Counted from the first letter of the stretch, positions 8,843 through 17,677 are shown. The stretch is 64,000 bases of DNA from Mycobacterium cookii (GCF_010727945.1 NZ_AP022569.1:4030001-4094000); one strand, 5' to 3'. Notes: generated by a model from the letters alone, not told the origin. Numbers and translations are program-made.

Positions 8843-9748
8843 TCAGCTAAATGCGGCGAGATGGGCGGTGATGAACTCCTGAACCGTCGTCGGCTTCTTT
8901 CCGCCGATGCGTTCGACGAGGTCGTTGTTGCCCGCGAAGATCCCGTTCCGGTAGTCGACGGCGACGTTGCTCAAGTGCTGGGCCAGGAATTCGGGAAAGC
9001 CCTGGGCTTTGATGCCGGCGATCCATGTCGGGATGTCTGTCGGCTCATAGCGCACCGGGCGTCCCAACGCTTCGGAGATGGCCTCGGCAATCTGGTGGTG
9101 ATTCATCTCCACGGCGCCGAACAGTGGATAGACCTGACCGGCGTGGTCCTCAGGGTGCTCCAAGATCGCGGCGATGACGCGGCCCTGGTCTTCCGCCGTG
9201 ATCGGGGCGTGCCGACCGTCGCCGAAGGGAAGACGCAACACACCTTCGTCCCGAATACTCTGCGCACCGAAGATCGTGAACCACTCGGCGAAATACGTTG
9301 GCCGCAAATGGGTTGCAGCGACCGGTGACCAGTCCAGGATCCGTTCGCCCAGCCAGTGGATTCGCGTAGCATCACTCGCAGCGCCCCGGCGCGCTGAGAT
9401 TTGGGACATGTTGACGATTGCGGTCACCCCCGCCTCCGCGGCTGCCTGGGCGAACGTCGTCGTGGCCTCGAGCAGGCCGGGGCTGATCGGGTAGACGAAA
9501 TAGGCCGCGCGGGCGCCTTTGGCGGCGTTCCTGACGGCGTCGATGTCGTGGAGGTCTCCGACGATGACCTCGGCGCCGCGGTCGCGCAATGTCGCGGCGC
9601 GGTCATCGAAGCGGTGAACCAAGGCTCGCACGCGATGCCCTCGTTCGAGAAGTAGTTGCGCGGCGTACCCTCCGGTCCGGCCGGCCGCTCCGGTGACGAG
9701 CAACGCTTGCTCGTCGGTGGGCTGTGTCGAGGCGAAGTCAGTGGTCAT
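8843..9748 (-). CDS. NmrA-like NAD(P)-binding protein, copy 1
   Basis: A protein of 301 residues starting at ATG 9748, with a GAGAGGGA ribosome-binding site. The Rossmann entry is LLVTGAAGRTGGYAAQLL, followed by VIVGDLHDIDAVRNA and YFVYPISPGLLEAT, as in atypical SDRs of the NmrA/HSCARG type. These bind NAD(P) and act as redox-sensing regulators or as quinone/isoflavone-type reductases; they lack the classical SDR Tyr-Lys pair. It is divergent from a second NmrA-like gene across about 310 bp that holds two similar candidate operator sites. The pairing with an HxlR regulator 1.7 kb away suggests a response to electrophiles or aldehydes, which is an inference. Confidence 0.8.
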   Translation of the reverse strand: MTTDFASTQPTDEQALLVTGAAGRTGGYAAQLLLERGHRVRALVHRFDDRAATLRDRGAEVIVGDLHDIDAVRNAAKGARAAYFVYPISPGLLEATTTFAQAAAEAGVTAIVNMSQISARRGAASDATRIHWLGERILDWSPVAATHLRPTYFAEWFTIFGAQSIRDEGVLRLPFGDGRHAPITAEDQGRVIAAILEHPEDHAGQVYPLFGAVEMNHHQIAEAISEALGRPVRYEPTDIPTWIAGIKAQGFPEFLAQHLSNVAVDYRNGIFAGNNDLVERIGGKKPTTVQEFITAHLAAFS

Positions 9749-9795
9749 CAGCCGTCCCTCTCTTGAGCATTCACTGTCACATCTAGCTCTAACTA

Positions 9796-9810
9796 ACTCA
9801 AGTGAGCATC
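9796..9810 (+). promoter_or_regulatory. Candidate operator upstream of NmrA copy 1
   Basis: The sequence ACTCAAGTGAGCATC lies 48 bp before the start of the leftward NmrA-like gene. It contains the partly symmetric CTCA-AG-TGAG and closely matches ACTAAAGTCAGCATC in front of the divergent NmrA-like gene. The nearby HxlR-type regulator is the obvious candidate to bind both. This rests on sequence similarity of the two sites only. Confidence 0.4.
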
Positions 9811-9993
9811 CATTCCAATTTCGTGCCGAAGAATCACCGTGATGACGGGAATAAATGAGTTGTGAGCTGGCATCAGTCTTCTTCTGAAGACGCCAGCCCA
9901 CTCCGTTCCTGACGCGGCTGGCGTTTGCCCCTGAGGCAGCGGTCATCTAAAACCACAGTGCACCAACATGTAAGTGAACCTGATCTTCGCTGT

Positions 9994-10020
9994 TGACTTG
10001 ACAATACTAAAGTCAGCATC
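9994..10020 (+). promoter_or_regulatory. Candidate operator/promoter upstream of NmrA copy 2
   Basis: An inverted repeat with arms TGACTT (9994-9999) and AAGTCA (10010-10015) separated by ten bases, overlapping TTGACTTGACA, which could serve as a -35 region. The right half continues into ACTAAAGTCAGCATC, matching the site near 9800. It lies about 40 bp before the start of the rightward NmrA-like gene, suitable for repression by the HxlR protein encoded at 11726. Confidence 0.4.
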
Positions 10021-10060
10021 GATGGTTATCGATGTGGTTATCAACAGCAGAGGAGCCTCG

Positions 10061-10990
10061 ATGACCGGATCAGTCGCACCCATTCTGGTGACCGGCGCTA
10101 CCGGCCGTCACGGGTCCACTGGTGCGCACGTCGCGCGACGCCTGCGTGAAGAAGGCAGGCAGGTGCGGATCCTGGCCCGCACGCCAAGCGAGCGGACCGA
10201 TGCCCTGGTCGCGCTGGGTGCCGAAGTGGTGATCGGAGATCTACATGATCGGCGCACCCTCGTCACGGCGCTCGCGGACGTCGACTTGGCGTATTTTACC
10301 TACCCGGTTGCCGACGGCATCGTCGCCGCGGCCGCCAACTACGCGGCCGCGGTTCGTGAAACAGGTTGCGCCGTGCGGACTGTCGTGATGTCGATGGCGC
10401 CGGCACATCCACAACATTCCAGCGAACTCGGTCGTGCCCAATGGCTTGCCGAGGAAGTAATGACCTGGGGTGGGCTCGACCTGCTGATCCTGCGGGTTGC
10501 CGCAATCTTTCATGAGAACATCCTCGCGCTGCACAGTGACTCGATCCGACGGGACAACCAGCTGCGCAACAGTTTCAGCGACAAGCCGGTCGGCTGGATC
10601 AATGGCAGCGATGCCGGAGAAGTCGCCGTCACCGCGCTGCTGCATCCCGAGCGGTTCGACGGTCCGATCTGCTACCCATCAGGGTCGGAGTTGCTCAACC
10701 ACCACGAGGTCGCCGAGATCCTCAGCCAAGAGCTCGAACGCCCGATCAGCTTCGAGCCGATCTCGCCCGAAACTTGGCGTGAGGAACTCATCATCGTTTC
10801 GGAGAGTGATCCCGGCGGAGTTGTGAATCATGCGATGGCCGGGCATATCTCGAACGTCGGCGCCGCGGTCGCGGCTCGGGGTGCGCCGTCGGTCGAGTTC
10901 ACCGATTTGACCCGGCTGATCAGCCGCACGCCTGTCTCGCTGCGAGAGTTCCTCCGCGCCAACCGTTCCGAGTTAGAGGTGACACCATGA
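10061..10990 (+). CDS. NmrA-like NAD(P)-binding protein, copy 2
   Basis: A protein of 309 residues starting at ATG 10061, with AGAGGAG eight bases upstream; earlier in-frame codons lie in the putative operator and are not used. Rossmann loop PILVTGATGRHGSTGAHV, then VVIGDLHDRRTLVTAL and AYFTYPVADGIV, parallel to copy 1 but clearly diverged from it. The C-terminal half (HEVAEILSQELERPISFEPIS) is the usual NmrA substrate-side domain. Probably an NAD(P)H-dependent reductase or redox sensor. Its stop overlaps the start of the thioesterase-like gene (ATGA), so the two form an operon. Confidence 0.8.
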   Translation: MTGSVAPILVTGATGRHGSTGAHVARRLREEGRQVRILARTPSERTDALVALGAEVVIGDLHDRRTLVTALADVDLAYFTYPVADGIVAAAANYAAAVRETGCAVRTVVMSMAPAHPQHSSELGRAQWLAEEVMTWGGLDLLILRVAAIFHENILALHSDSIRRDNQLRNSFSDKPVGWINGSDAGEVAVTALLHPERFDGPICYPSGSELLNHHEVAEILSQELERPISFEPISPETWREELIIVSESDPGGVVNHAMAGHISNVGAAVAARGAPSVEFTDLTRLISRTPVSLREFLRANRSELEVTP

Positions 10991-11517
10991 CCGATACCGT
11001 CGTAGCTCGACCCGACAGCGGTCAGGATGGCCTGCTACGCACACGAACCTTCAGCTGGGAGGATCCGCTGACCGGTGCGACGGCGGCCACCGAAATGACC
11101 GGTCTGGATTACCTCCGCGCCATGCAGGCCGGGAATCTGCCCGCACCACCGCTGCTGCACATGTTGGATATGAGGCTGGAGTCGGTCGAGTCCGGCGTCG
11201 TGGTGTTTGGCATGACGCCGTCGGAATTCCATTACAACCCAATCGGTTCGGTACACGGTGGGGTGTACAGCACACTGCTGGATTCTGCCGCCGGCTGCGC
11301 GGTGCATAGTCTGCTCCCCGCAGGCACGGGTTACACCAGCCAAGACCTGTCGGTGCGCTTCCTCGGTGCGATACGCGTGGACACCGGACCGGTGCGATGC
11401 ACGGGCACGGTACGTCACCTGGGCCGGCGAACCGCACTGGCCGAGGCAACCTTGGAAACGACGGCCGGCAAGCTGTTGGCCACCGCGACAAGTAACTGCC
11501 TGATCCTGCGCCGGTGA
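10987..11517 (+). CDS. PaaI-type hotdog thioesterase
   Basis: A protein of 176 residues. The hotdog core runs from about residue 60 to the end: a helix-strand with NPIGSVHGGVYSTLLDSAAG holding the HGG motif and the acidic residue of the central helix, then TSQDLSVRFLGAIRVDTG and a final beta-meander. This matches PaaI/YbgC-like acyl-CoA thioesterases, which hydrolyse acyl- or aryl-CoA. The N-terminal 45 residues are an extension outside the hotdog core. It is translationally coupled (ATGA) to the NmrA-like gene, so the pair may handle a common small aromatic or aldehyde-derived metabolite. Confidence 0.8.
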   Translation: MTDTVVARPDSGQDGLLRTRTFSWEDPLTGATAATEMTGLDYLRAMQAGNLPAPPLLHMLDMRLESVESGVVVFGMTPSEFHYNPIGSVHGGVYSTLLDSAAGCAVHSLLPAGTGYTSQDLSVRFLGAIRVDTGPVRCTGTVRHLGRRTALAEATLETTAGKLLATATSNCLILRR

Positions 11518-11725
11518 GCGGCATCCATACTCTATTCAGCTTGTGCCACATGACGTCGTCGAGAAATGCCTACATCGCAAGGGATACTGCGTCTTTCAAG
11601 CTCTAGCAGGCTGCTGATATGTCGCCGGCGTCCATCGGTCTTTGGTGTCATTTTTCCTGCTCAACAGCGTCATCGGGCCCTCGATCTGGCTATGGAAAGG
11701 TATGGTCAGCGGGTAGGGTGGCGGC

Positions 11726-12226
11726 ATGGACACAGCATCGGACGCGATGACTTTGACGGGTCGGCTGGCCGACGGTGACAGAACCGGCTACCGGGAAGTC
11801 TGCCCGATCGAACGTGCCCTGGACACCATCGGAACCCGGTCAGCGCTCATCCTGCTCCGCGAAGCATTCTGGGGCACCAGACGTTTCGAGGATTTCGCCC
11901 AGCGGGCTGGATTCACCGAGCAAATCGCGGCGACGCGCCTCAAGCAATTGGTGGACGCCGGAGTCCTGGCCAAGCAGCCGTACAAGTCGCCCGGACAGCG
12001 CACCCGCTACGAGTACGTGCTCACCGGGCGCGGCCGACAGCTGTTTCCGGTACTGGTCAGCCTCGTCGAGTTCGGGATGCTGCTGCAGGGCGACGCGCGA
12101 CGGCTGGACCTGGTGCACGGCGACGGTTGCGGCGCGCCCTTGGTAACCCAGGTGCACTGCACCGAAGGCCACAGCGTGCAGCTCACTGCGACCGAGGCGC
12201 GTATCCGTCCCAAACAGCGGCGATAG
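11726..12226 (+). CDS. HxlR-family winged-helix transcriptional regulator
   Basis: A protein of 166 residues starting at ATG 11726 with GGGTGG upstream. The HxlR domain covers about residues 25-120: CPIERALDTIGTRSALILL, the recognition helix region FTEQIAATRLKQLVDAGVL, and the wing with RTRYEYVLTGRGRQLFPVL. A cysteine (CPIE) sits at the usual redox/electrophile-sensing position near the start of the domain. A short C-terminal part with two more cysteines (GDGCGAPL, VHCTEGH) may bind metal. HxlR regulators usually sense aldehydes, quinones or thiol stress. The neighbouring NmrA pair with two alike upstream sites is the likely target. Confidence 0.85.
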   Translation: MDTASDAMTLTGRLADGDRTGYREVCPIERALDTIGTRSALILLREAFWGTRRFEDFAQRAGFTEQIAATRLKQLVDAGVLAKQPYKSPGQRTRYEYVLTGRGRQLFPVLVSLVEFGMLLQGDARRLDLVHGDGCGAPLVTQVHCTEGHSVQLTATEARIRPKQRR

Positions 12227-12293
12227 CGCCCCGCCGTCCGGCGGTGATGATGACCCCTGACGGCCGGTCGCGACGGGCGTAGGGTACCGCGGC

Positions 12294-12659
12294 ATGGAGC
12301 GTCGTCCAGCCTGGTTGGGCATCGATGTGGCCTGCGTGCTCGCTTTTTGTGCGGTCGGCCGCCGCAGTCACGACGAGGGGATCGACGTCGCCGGCATCGC
12401 CACGACAGCGTGGCCGTTCCTGAGCGGCACCGCGCTGGGGTGGCTGATATCGCGGGCCTGGCGGAGGCCGACGGCGGTCTATCCCACCGGGGTGGTGGTC
12501 TGGCTGTGCACGGTCGCGGTCGGGATGCTGCTGCGGAAGGCCACCGCCGCCGGCGTCGCCGCGAGCTTCGTCGTCGTGGCGTCATCGGTGACCGCGTTGC
12601 TGTTGCTGGGGTGGCGCGCGTCGACCCGGCTCCTGCGACGCGGTGAAAGGTCGGCGTGA
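12294..12659 (+). CDS. DUF3054-family membrane protein
   Basis: A protein of 121 residues with four hydrophobic helices (around residues 8-22, 38-55, 65-80 and 85-106). The sequence features DVACVLAFCAVGRRSHDEG near the start, TAWPFLSGTALGWLISRAW in the middle and a TAVYPTGVVVWL segment, which match the DUF3054 family of small actinobacterial membrane proteins of unknown function. Size and position suggest the counterpart of M. tuberculosis Rv0401 (from memory). Its stop overlaps the GTG start of the methyltransferase gene by four bases. Confidence 0.75.
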   Translation: MERRPAWLGIDVACVLAFCAVGRRSHDEGIDVAGIATTAWPFLSGTALGWLISRAWRRPTAVYPTGVVVWLCTVAVGMLLRKATAAGVAASFVVVASSVTALLLLGWRASTRLLRRGERSA

Positions 12660-13567
12660 CCGTGACCCGAACAGACAACGACACCTGGGGTCCGGCCACC
12701 GGCGTCGGAACCACCGCCACCATGGTGGCGACCGCGCGGGCCCTGGCAAACCGGGCGGGCATGATCAGCGACCCGTTCGCCGAGCCGTTGGTCAGCGCCG
12801 TGGGGATGGAGTTCTTTACCAAGGTGGCCACCGGTGAATTGGCGTTGAGCGATCTCGGTGATAACAACGGATTGGCTTTGCTCACCGACCTTTTCGCGGT
12901 CCGCACCCGCTTTTTCGACTACTTCGTCACGGACGCCTGCCGGGCCGGCATCAGACAGGCGGTGATCCTGGCGTCGGGGTTGGATGCCCGCCCGTACCGG
13001 CTGTGGTGGCCGGCCGGCACGACGGTGTTCGAGATCGACCAGCCGCAGGTGATCGACTTCAAGACGCAGACGCTGCGCGGCCTGAACGCCACGCCGCGCA
13101 CCCACCGGCGCGCGGCGGGTGTCGATCTTCGGCGCGACTGGCCGGAAGCATTGCGGCGGCTCGGCTTTGACGCCGGCCAGCCGACCGTGTGGATTGCCGA
13201 AGGACTGTTCATCGGGTTTCTGTCGCCGGCTACCCACGACCGGCTGTTCGACAACGTCAACGCGTTGAGCGCGCCCGGCAGCCGCGTGGCGGTGGACTTT
13301 CTGCCGGAACGGCAACCACCGGTCGCGAGCCAGGAACACGCGCTGGCGAATCGCTGGCGAGAATTCGGTTTCACCGGCGATATGGCCGAGCTCACCTATC
13401 CCGACGAGCATCACGACGCCGCGGAGTCGCTGGCTGCGCTCGGCTGGAGAACCGTGGTGACGGGTCTGGGTGACCTGTTCACCGCGACCGGGCTGCCGGG
13501 TTTGCGTCGTCAGGATCTTAAAGAGGCGCCGGTCGCAGGCCGCTATGTCCGCGCGGTCTTGACCTGA
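12656..13567 (+). CDS. Class I SAM-dependent methyltransferase (TIGR00027/LCM type)
   Basis: A protein of 303 residues, starting at GTG 12656 within the stop of the DUF3054 gene. It has the hallmarks of the mycobacterial TIGR00027 family, related to leucine carboxyl methyltransferases: TWGPATGVGTTATMVATARA near the start, DPFAEPLV, the SAM loop VILASGLDARPYRL, VFEIDQPQV and PTVWIAEGLF. Mycobacteria hold many paralogs with unknown substrates. It leads a same-strand run continuing into GNAT and three LLM oxidoreductases after a 42 bp gap. Confidence 0.9.
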   Translation: MTVTRTDNDTWGPATGVGTTATMVATARALANRAGMISDPFAEPLVSAVGMEFFTKVATGELALSDLGDNNGLALLTDLFAVRTRFFDYFVTDACRAGIRQAVILASGLDARPYRLWWPAGTTVFEIDQPQVIDFKTQTLRGLNATPRTHRRAAGVDLRRDWPEALRRLGFDAGQPTVWIAEGLFIGFLSPATHDRLFDNVNALSAPGSRVAVDFLPERQPPVASQEHALANRWREFGFTGDMAELTYPDEHHDAAESLAALGWRTVVTGLGDLFTATGLPGLRRQDLKEAPVAGRYVRAVLT

Positions 13568-13609
13568 CAGCCGGAATGCGGCGGATGGCGACACGTTAGA
13601 CATGTAGTG

Positions 13610-14116
13610 ATGACTCGACCCCGACACACTGCACCGCCGCAACGGCTCCGCTTCGTGGCGGTGGCGTTCGACGATGCGCGGGCCCAGCCGCTGCTCGACG
13701 AACTGGCCGTCGAGTACGCGCAGCGCTACGACAGCACGCCGCCGACCATCATGTCCTGGTTGACGTCGGTCCCGGTCGGCGAATTCGCACCTCCCGACGG
13801 CGGTTTTCTGATCGGCGAGCTGGACGGCACCCCAGTCACCGGGGGCGCGTTCCAGCGATTCGACGCCGAGACAGCGGAGCTAAAGCGGGTGTGGACCGAC
13901 AGTGCGCATCGCCGTCGGGGGCTGGCCAGCGCGCTGCTGGCGGAGCTGGAAAGCGTCATCGCCGCCCGTGGCTACCGGCGGGTGTATCTGACGACCGGCC
14001 ACCGCCAGCCCGAGGCCGAGGCGCTATACGAATCGTTCGGCTACACGCGTCTTGCCGAGCCGCTGGCGGCGCGCGGACCGGTCTTTCCGATCGCTTTCGT
14101 CAAGGAATTGCGATGA
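13610..14116 (+). CDS. GNAT-family N-acetyltransferase
   Basis: A protein of 168 residues from ATG 13610 (a GTG directly before it at 13607 could also serve). The acetyl-CoA-binding motif A is clear: LKRVWTDSAHRRRGLASALL, with the RxxGxA pyrophosphate loop. Motif B follows with GYRRVYLTTGHRQPEAEALY and ESFGY. It should transfer an acetyl group from acetyl-CoA to an amine; the substrate is unknown. The stop overlaps the ATG of the first LLM oxidoreductase (ATGA), tying it to that operon. Confidence 0.85.
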   Translation: MTRPRHTAPPQRLRFVAVAFDDARAQPLLDELAVEYAQRYDSTPPTIMSWLTSVPVGEFAPPDGGFLIGELDGTPVTGGAFQRFDAETAELKRVWTDSAHRRRGLASALLAELESVIAARGYRRVYLTTGHRQPEAEALYESFGYTRLAEPLAARGPVFPIAFVKELR

Positions 14117-15216
14117 CCGGCCAGTTCCAGCTGGGGGTCGCGCTCGACGGGTACGGCTGGCATCCGCAGGCGTGGCGCAGCACGCTGGCCGCCGATCCCG
14201 GGACCGGGTCGGTGCTCAGCGGCCGGTACTGGGCCGAGCTGGCGGCCACCGCCGAGCGCGGCCTGCTGGACTTCCTCACCATCGACGACACGCTGATGCC
14301 CCAGCCCGGACGCCGCGAGCCCATCAGCCCGCGACGGCTGGCCGGTCGCGGTGACGCCGTCCTGGTCGCCGCGCGCATCGCGCCGGTCACCCGGCACATC
14401 GGTTTGATCCCGGTGGCCACCGTCACCCACACCGAGCCGTTCCACGTGTCCAAGGCCATCGCCAGCCTGGACCACATCTCGCACGGCAGGGCGGGCTGGC
14501 AGCCCCGGGTGAGCTCGACCGCCCACGAGGCAGCGTTGTTCGGGCGGCGCCCCGCACCGCAGGACGGCGACGAGCTGTTCGACGAGGCCGCCGATGCCGT
14601 CGAGGTGGTCCGCCGGTTGTGGGACAGCTGGGAGGACGACGCGATCATCCGCGACGCGTCCACCGGGCGCTACATCGACCGGAACAAGCTGCACTATGTC
14701 GACTTCCGCGGGAAGTATTTCTCGGTGAAAGGCCCGTCGATCACCCCGCGGCCGCCGCAGGGCCAGCCGGTGGTCGCCGCGTTGGCGCATGCGCCACGCA
14801 TCTACGAGTTCGCGGCGGCCAGCGCCGATCTCGTCTTCATCACGCCGACCGACAATGCGACACTCGACACCATCCTCGATGAGGTCAAGGCGGCCGGCGG
14901 CCAACACCTCAAGGTGTACGCCGATGTGGTGGTGACGTTCGGCGGCGACACCGAATTCGGTTCAGACGCACTTATTTTCGGCGGTAACCCAGCCGAGCTG
15001 GTCGACCTGCTGCTGGAGTGGCAGCGGCGTGGCGTCGACGGGGCGCGGCTGAGGCCGGCCATCAACGCCACCGACCTGCCGGTGATCGTCGACCACGTGG
15101 TGCCACTGCTGCAGCGGGCCAAGGTGTTTCGCGCCGGCTACACCGACGGCGAGACGCTGCGTCAGCGACTCGGCCTGCCGGTGGCGCCCAACCGATATGC
15201 CGAGGTGAAGCCTTGA
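14113..15216 (+). CDS. LLM-class flavin-dependent oxidoreductase 1 (DszA/NtaA-like)
   Basis: A protein of 367 residues starting at ATG 14113 inside the GNAT stop. Luciferase-like TIM-barrel features: LGVALDGYGWHPQAW near the start, ERGLLDFLTIDDTL, RHIGLIPVATVTHTEPFHVSKA, and SHGRAGWQPRVS. The last two resemble the NtaA/SnaA/DszA monooxygenase branch, which uses FMNH2 from a separate reductase to oxygenate carbon or sulfur. An F420 cofactor cannot be excluded given fgd1 nearby. It is the first of three overlapping LLM genes. Confidence 0.85.
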   Translation: MTGQFQLGVALDGYGWHPQAWRSTLAADPGTGSVLSGRYWAELAATAERGLLDFLTIDDTLMPQPGRREPISPRRLAGRGDAVLVAARIAPVTRHIGLIPVATVTHTEPFHVSKAIASLDHISHGRAGWQPRVSSTAHEAALFGRRPAPQDGDELFDEAADAVEVVRRLWDSWEDDAIIRDASTGRYIDRNKLHYVDFRGKYFSVKGPSITPRPPQGQPVVAALAHAPRIYEFAAASADLVFITPTDNATLDTILDEVKAAGGQHLKVYADVVVTFGGDTEFGSDALIFGGNPAELVDLLLEWQRRGVDGARLRPAINATDLPVIVDHVVPLLQRAKVFRAGYTDGETLRQRLGLPVAPNRYAEVKP

Positions 15217-16334
15217 CCGTCCCCTTGTCGATCCTGGACCTGTCGCCGATCAGCGACGGCAGTGACGCCCCGACGGCTCTGCGCAACACGATCGATCTGG
15301 CCCAGCGCGCCGAACAGTGGGGGTATCGCCGGTTCTGGATCGCCGAACACCACTTCGTCGGCGTGGCCAGTTCGGCGCCGGCGGTGTTGATCGGGCAGAT
15401 CGCGGCCGCTACCAACACAATTCACGTCGGTGCCGCCGCCGTGCAGCTGAGCCACACCACGGCAGCTGCGGTTGTGGAGAGCTTCGGGATGCTCGACGCG
15501 TTTTATCCCGGCCGCATCGACCTCGGCCTGGGCCGCGGGCAACGGCGCGACACCGGGTTCAAGCCCAAGCCGCCGTCGGCCAAGAAGGATCGTCCACCGC
15601 GGCAGTGGCGCGAAGTCGACGGTGTGGTGATCCCGCTGCCGTTCGACCTGCGTGGGCTGCTCGACACCGAGCGTGTGATGGCGACGATGGAGATCCTGCA
15701 GCAGCCGGAAGCGGTGTCACCGGATTTCGCCGACCAGCTCGGCGACATCCTCGCGATGCTCGACGGCACTTATAAGGCCGGCGATTTCGACGTGCACGCG
15801 GTTCCGGGGGAGCGGTCCGGGCTGCGGCCGTGGATTTTCGGCAGCACCCGCGGGCAGAGCGCCCGGCTGGCCGGCACGTACGGTCTGCCGTTCGTCGCGA
15901 GTTATCACATCACCCCGGCCACTGCGCTGGAAGCGGTTGAGGCATATCGCGATACGTTCGTCCCCTCAGCGACTCTCCAGGAACCTTATGTCGTGGTGTC
16001 CGCTGATGTCGTCGTCGCCGAAGACAGCGCCACGGCCAAACATCTCGCGGCCGGCTACGGACAGTGGGTGTACTCCATCCGCACCGGGGTTGGGGCGGTG
16101 CCTTATCCGCGTCCGGGCGACTCCCGACCGCTCACCGACGAGCAGTTGCCCGTGGTGAAAGACCGACTCGAGACGCAATTCGTCGGCGATCCGGACGAGG
16201 TCGCGGAGCGGCTGTCCGCGCTGCAACGGCTGTCCGGCGCCGACGAGCTTGTCGTCACATCGGTGACCCATGACCACCGCGATCGGCTGCGCTCGCATGA
16301 GCTGCTGGCCCGGCGTTGGGGAATCGGCACATGA
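15213..16334 (+). CDS. LLM-class flavin-dependent oxidoreductase 2
   Basis: A protein of 373 residues. The start is most likely TTG 15213, which overlaps the previous stop (TTGA) and gives MTVPLSILDLSPISDG; this beginning (PLSILDLSPI) is highly typical of the monooxygenase group with the RRFWIAEHH motif. Later marks are VAAAVQLSHTT-like strand four and FYPGRIDLGLGRGQRRD. Members use reduced flavin or F420. No ATG is available at this position, which supports the TTG. The gene ends in an ATGA overlap with the third LLM gene. Confidence 0.85.
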   Translation: MTVPLSILDLSPISDGSDAPTALRNTIDLAQRAEQWGYRRFWIAEHHFVGVASSAPAVLIGQIAAATNTIHVGAAAVQLSHTTAAAVVESFGMLDAFYPGRIDLGLGRGQRRDTGFKPKPPSAKKDRPPRQWREVDGVVIPLPFDLRGLLDTERVMATMEILQQPEAVSPDFADQLGDILAMLDGTYKAGDFDVHAVPGERSGLRPWIFGSTRGQSARLAGTYGLPFVASYHITPATALEAVEAYRDTFVPSATLQEPYVVVSADVVVAEDSATAKHLAAGYGQWVYSIRTGVGAVPYPRPGDSRPLTDEQLPVVKDRLETQFVGDPDEVAERLSALQRLSGADELVVTSVTHDHRDRLRSHELLARRWGIGT

Positions 16335-17677
16335 AGGTCCGAGAAGGCAAGCACCGCAAGCCTATTCACCTGGCTGCGCATTTTCCCGGAGTCAACAACA
16401 CCACCGTGTGGACCGACCCGGCGTCGGGCAGTCAGATCGAGTTCGAGTCGTTCGTACACATGGCCCGCACCGCCGAGCGCGGCCTGTTCGACTTCTTCTT
16501 CCTGGCCGAAGGTCTGCGACTGCGCGAGCATCGCGGCAAGATCTACGACCTGGACGTGGTGGGCCGCCCGGACACGTTCACCGTGCTGGCCGCGCTGGCC
16601 GCCGTCACCGATCGGCTGGGGCTGACCGGAACCATCAACACCACCTTCAACGAACCCTTCGAGGTGGCAAGGCAATTCGCCACCCTTGACCACCTGTCGG
16701 AGGGTCGCGCGGGCTGGAACATCGTCACCTCGTCGGACGCATTCACCGGTGAGAACTTCCGGCGGGGCGGCTTCCTCGACCACGCCGACCGCTATGCGCG
16801 TGCCGAGGAATTCCTCAGCGTGACACGCGACTTCTGGGACAGCTGGGCGCCCGACGCCGTGCTGGCCGACATCGATGCCGGAACCTACGTCGACCCCGGC
16901 CGCGTCGCGACCGTCGATCATCACGGGGCGCAGTTCGACGTGCGCGGAGTCGCAACGCTGCCCGCCGGCCCGCAGGGGCATCCGATCTTGTTGCAGGCCG
17001 GCGATTCCGACGAGGGCCGAAACTTCGGCGCGCATTACGCTGACGCGCTGTTCACCCTGCACTCGACGCTGGAAGCCGGTCAGCGCTACTACGCCGACGT
17101 GAAAGGGCGGGCGGCATCCTTCGGCCGAAATCCCGACCAGCTCAAAGTGTTTCCGGCAGCGACGTTTGTGCTCGGCGACAACCCTGACGAGGCCGCCGAG
17201 AAGGCGCGGCACATTCAACACCAACAGGTGAGCGGTCCGACGGCGATCGCGATGCTCGAACGGATCTGGGGCCGCGACCTTTCCGAGTACGACCCCGAAG
17301 GGCCGCTGCCGACAGAGGATCCGACCGGCGACATCAGCATCACCCAGGGCCGCGTCCGCCACGGCGATCCCTTCGAGGTAGCCCGCAGCTATCGCGAACG
17401 CGCGGAGGCCGAGAACCTGTCGATCCGCGAGTTGATCGTCGCCGTCACCAGCCGACAGCAGTTCGTGGGCACCGCTGATCAGATCGCCGACGAGATCGAC
17501 CAGTACATCCAGGGCGACGCGTGCGACGGGTTCATCCTGGTGCCGCACCTGACTCCGCACGGCCTGGACGACTTCGTCGACCAGGTGGTGCCGCTATTGC
17601 AGGAGCGTGCCGGGTTCCGCACCGAATACCGCGGCCACACACTGCGAGACCACCTCGGGCTGGCGAAAGAGCCGTAG
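16331..17677 (+). CDS. LLM-class monooxygenase 3 (NtaA/SnaA/DszA type)
   Basis: A protein of 448 residues from ATG 16331. It is a full-length NtaA/SnaA/DszA-type flavin monooxygenase: KPIHLAAHFPGVNNTTVWTD, ERGLFDFFFLAEGLRLREH, GTINTTFNEPFEVARQFATL, EGRAGWNIVTSSDAFTGENF and HPILLQAGDSDEGRNFGA. Relatives desulfurise dibenzothiophene sulfone, oxidise nitrilotriacetate or form pristinamycin intermediates, using FMNH2 from a partner reductase, which is not encoded next to it. The three LLM genes in a row, all overlapping, imply a shared pathway or a set of related substrates. Confidence 0.9.
   Translation: MKVREGKHRKPIHLAAHFPGVNNTTVWTDPASGSQIEFESFVHMARTAERGLFDFFFLAEGLRLREHRGKIYDLDVVGRPDTFTVLAALAAVTDRLGLTGTINTTFNEPFEVARQFATLDHLSEGRAGWNIVTSSDAFTGENFRRGGFLDHADRYARAEEFLSVTRDFWDSWAPDAVLADIDAGTYVDPGRVATVDHHGAQFDVRGVATLPAGPQGHPILLQAGDSDEGRNFGAHYADALFTLHSTLEAGQRYYADVKGRAASFGRNPDQLKVFPAATFVLGDNPDEAAEKARHIQHQQVSGPTAIAMLERIWGRDLSEYDPEGPLPTEDPTGDISITQGRVRHGDPFEVARSYRERAEAENLSIRELIVAVTSRQQFVGTADQIADEIDQYIQGDACDGFILVPHLTPHGLDDFVDQVVPLLQERAGFRTEYRGHTLRDHLGLAKEP

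Noticed and set aside
15018..15212. Upstream extension of the second LLM gene
   Set aside because: It overlaps the first LLM gene in another frame; TTG 15213 gives the family's normal N-terminus.
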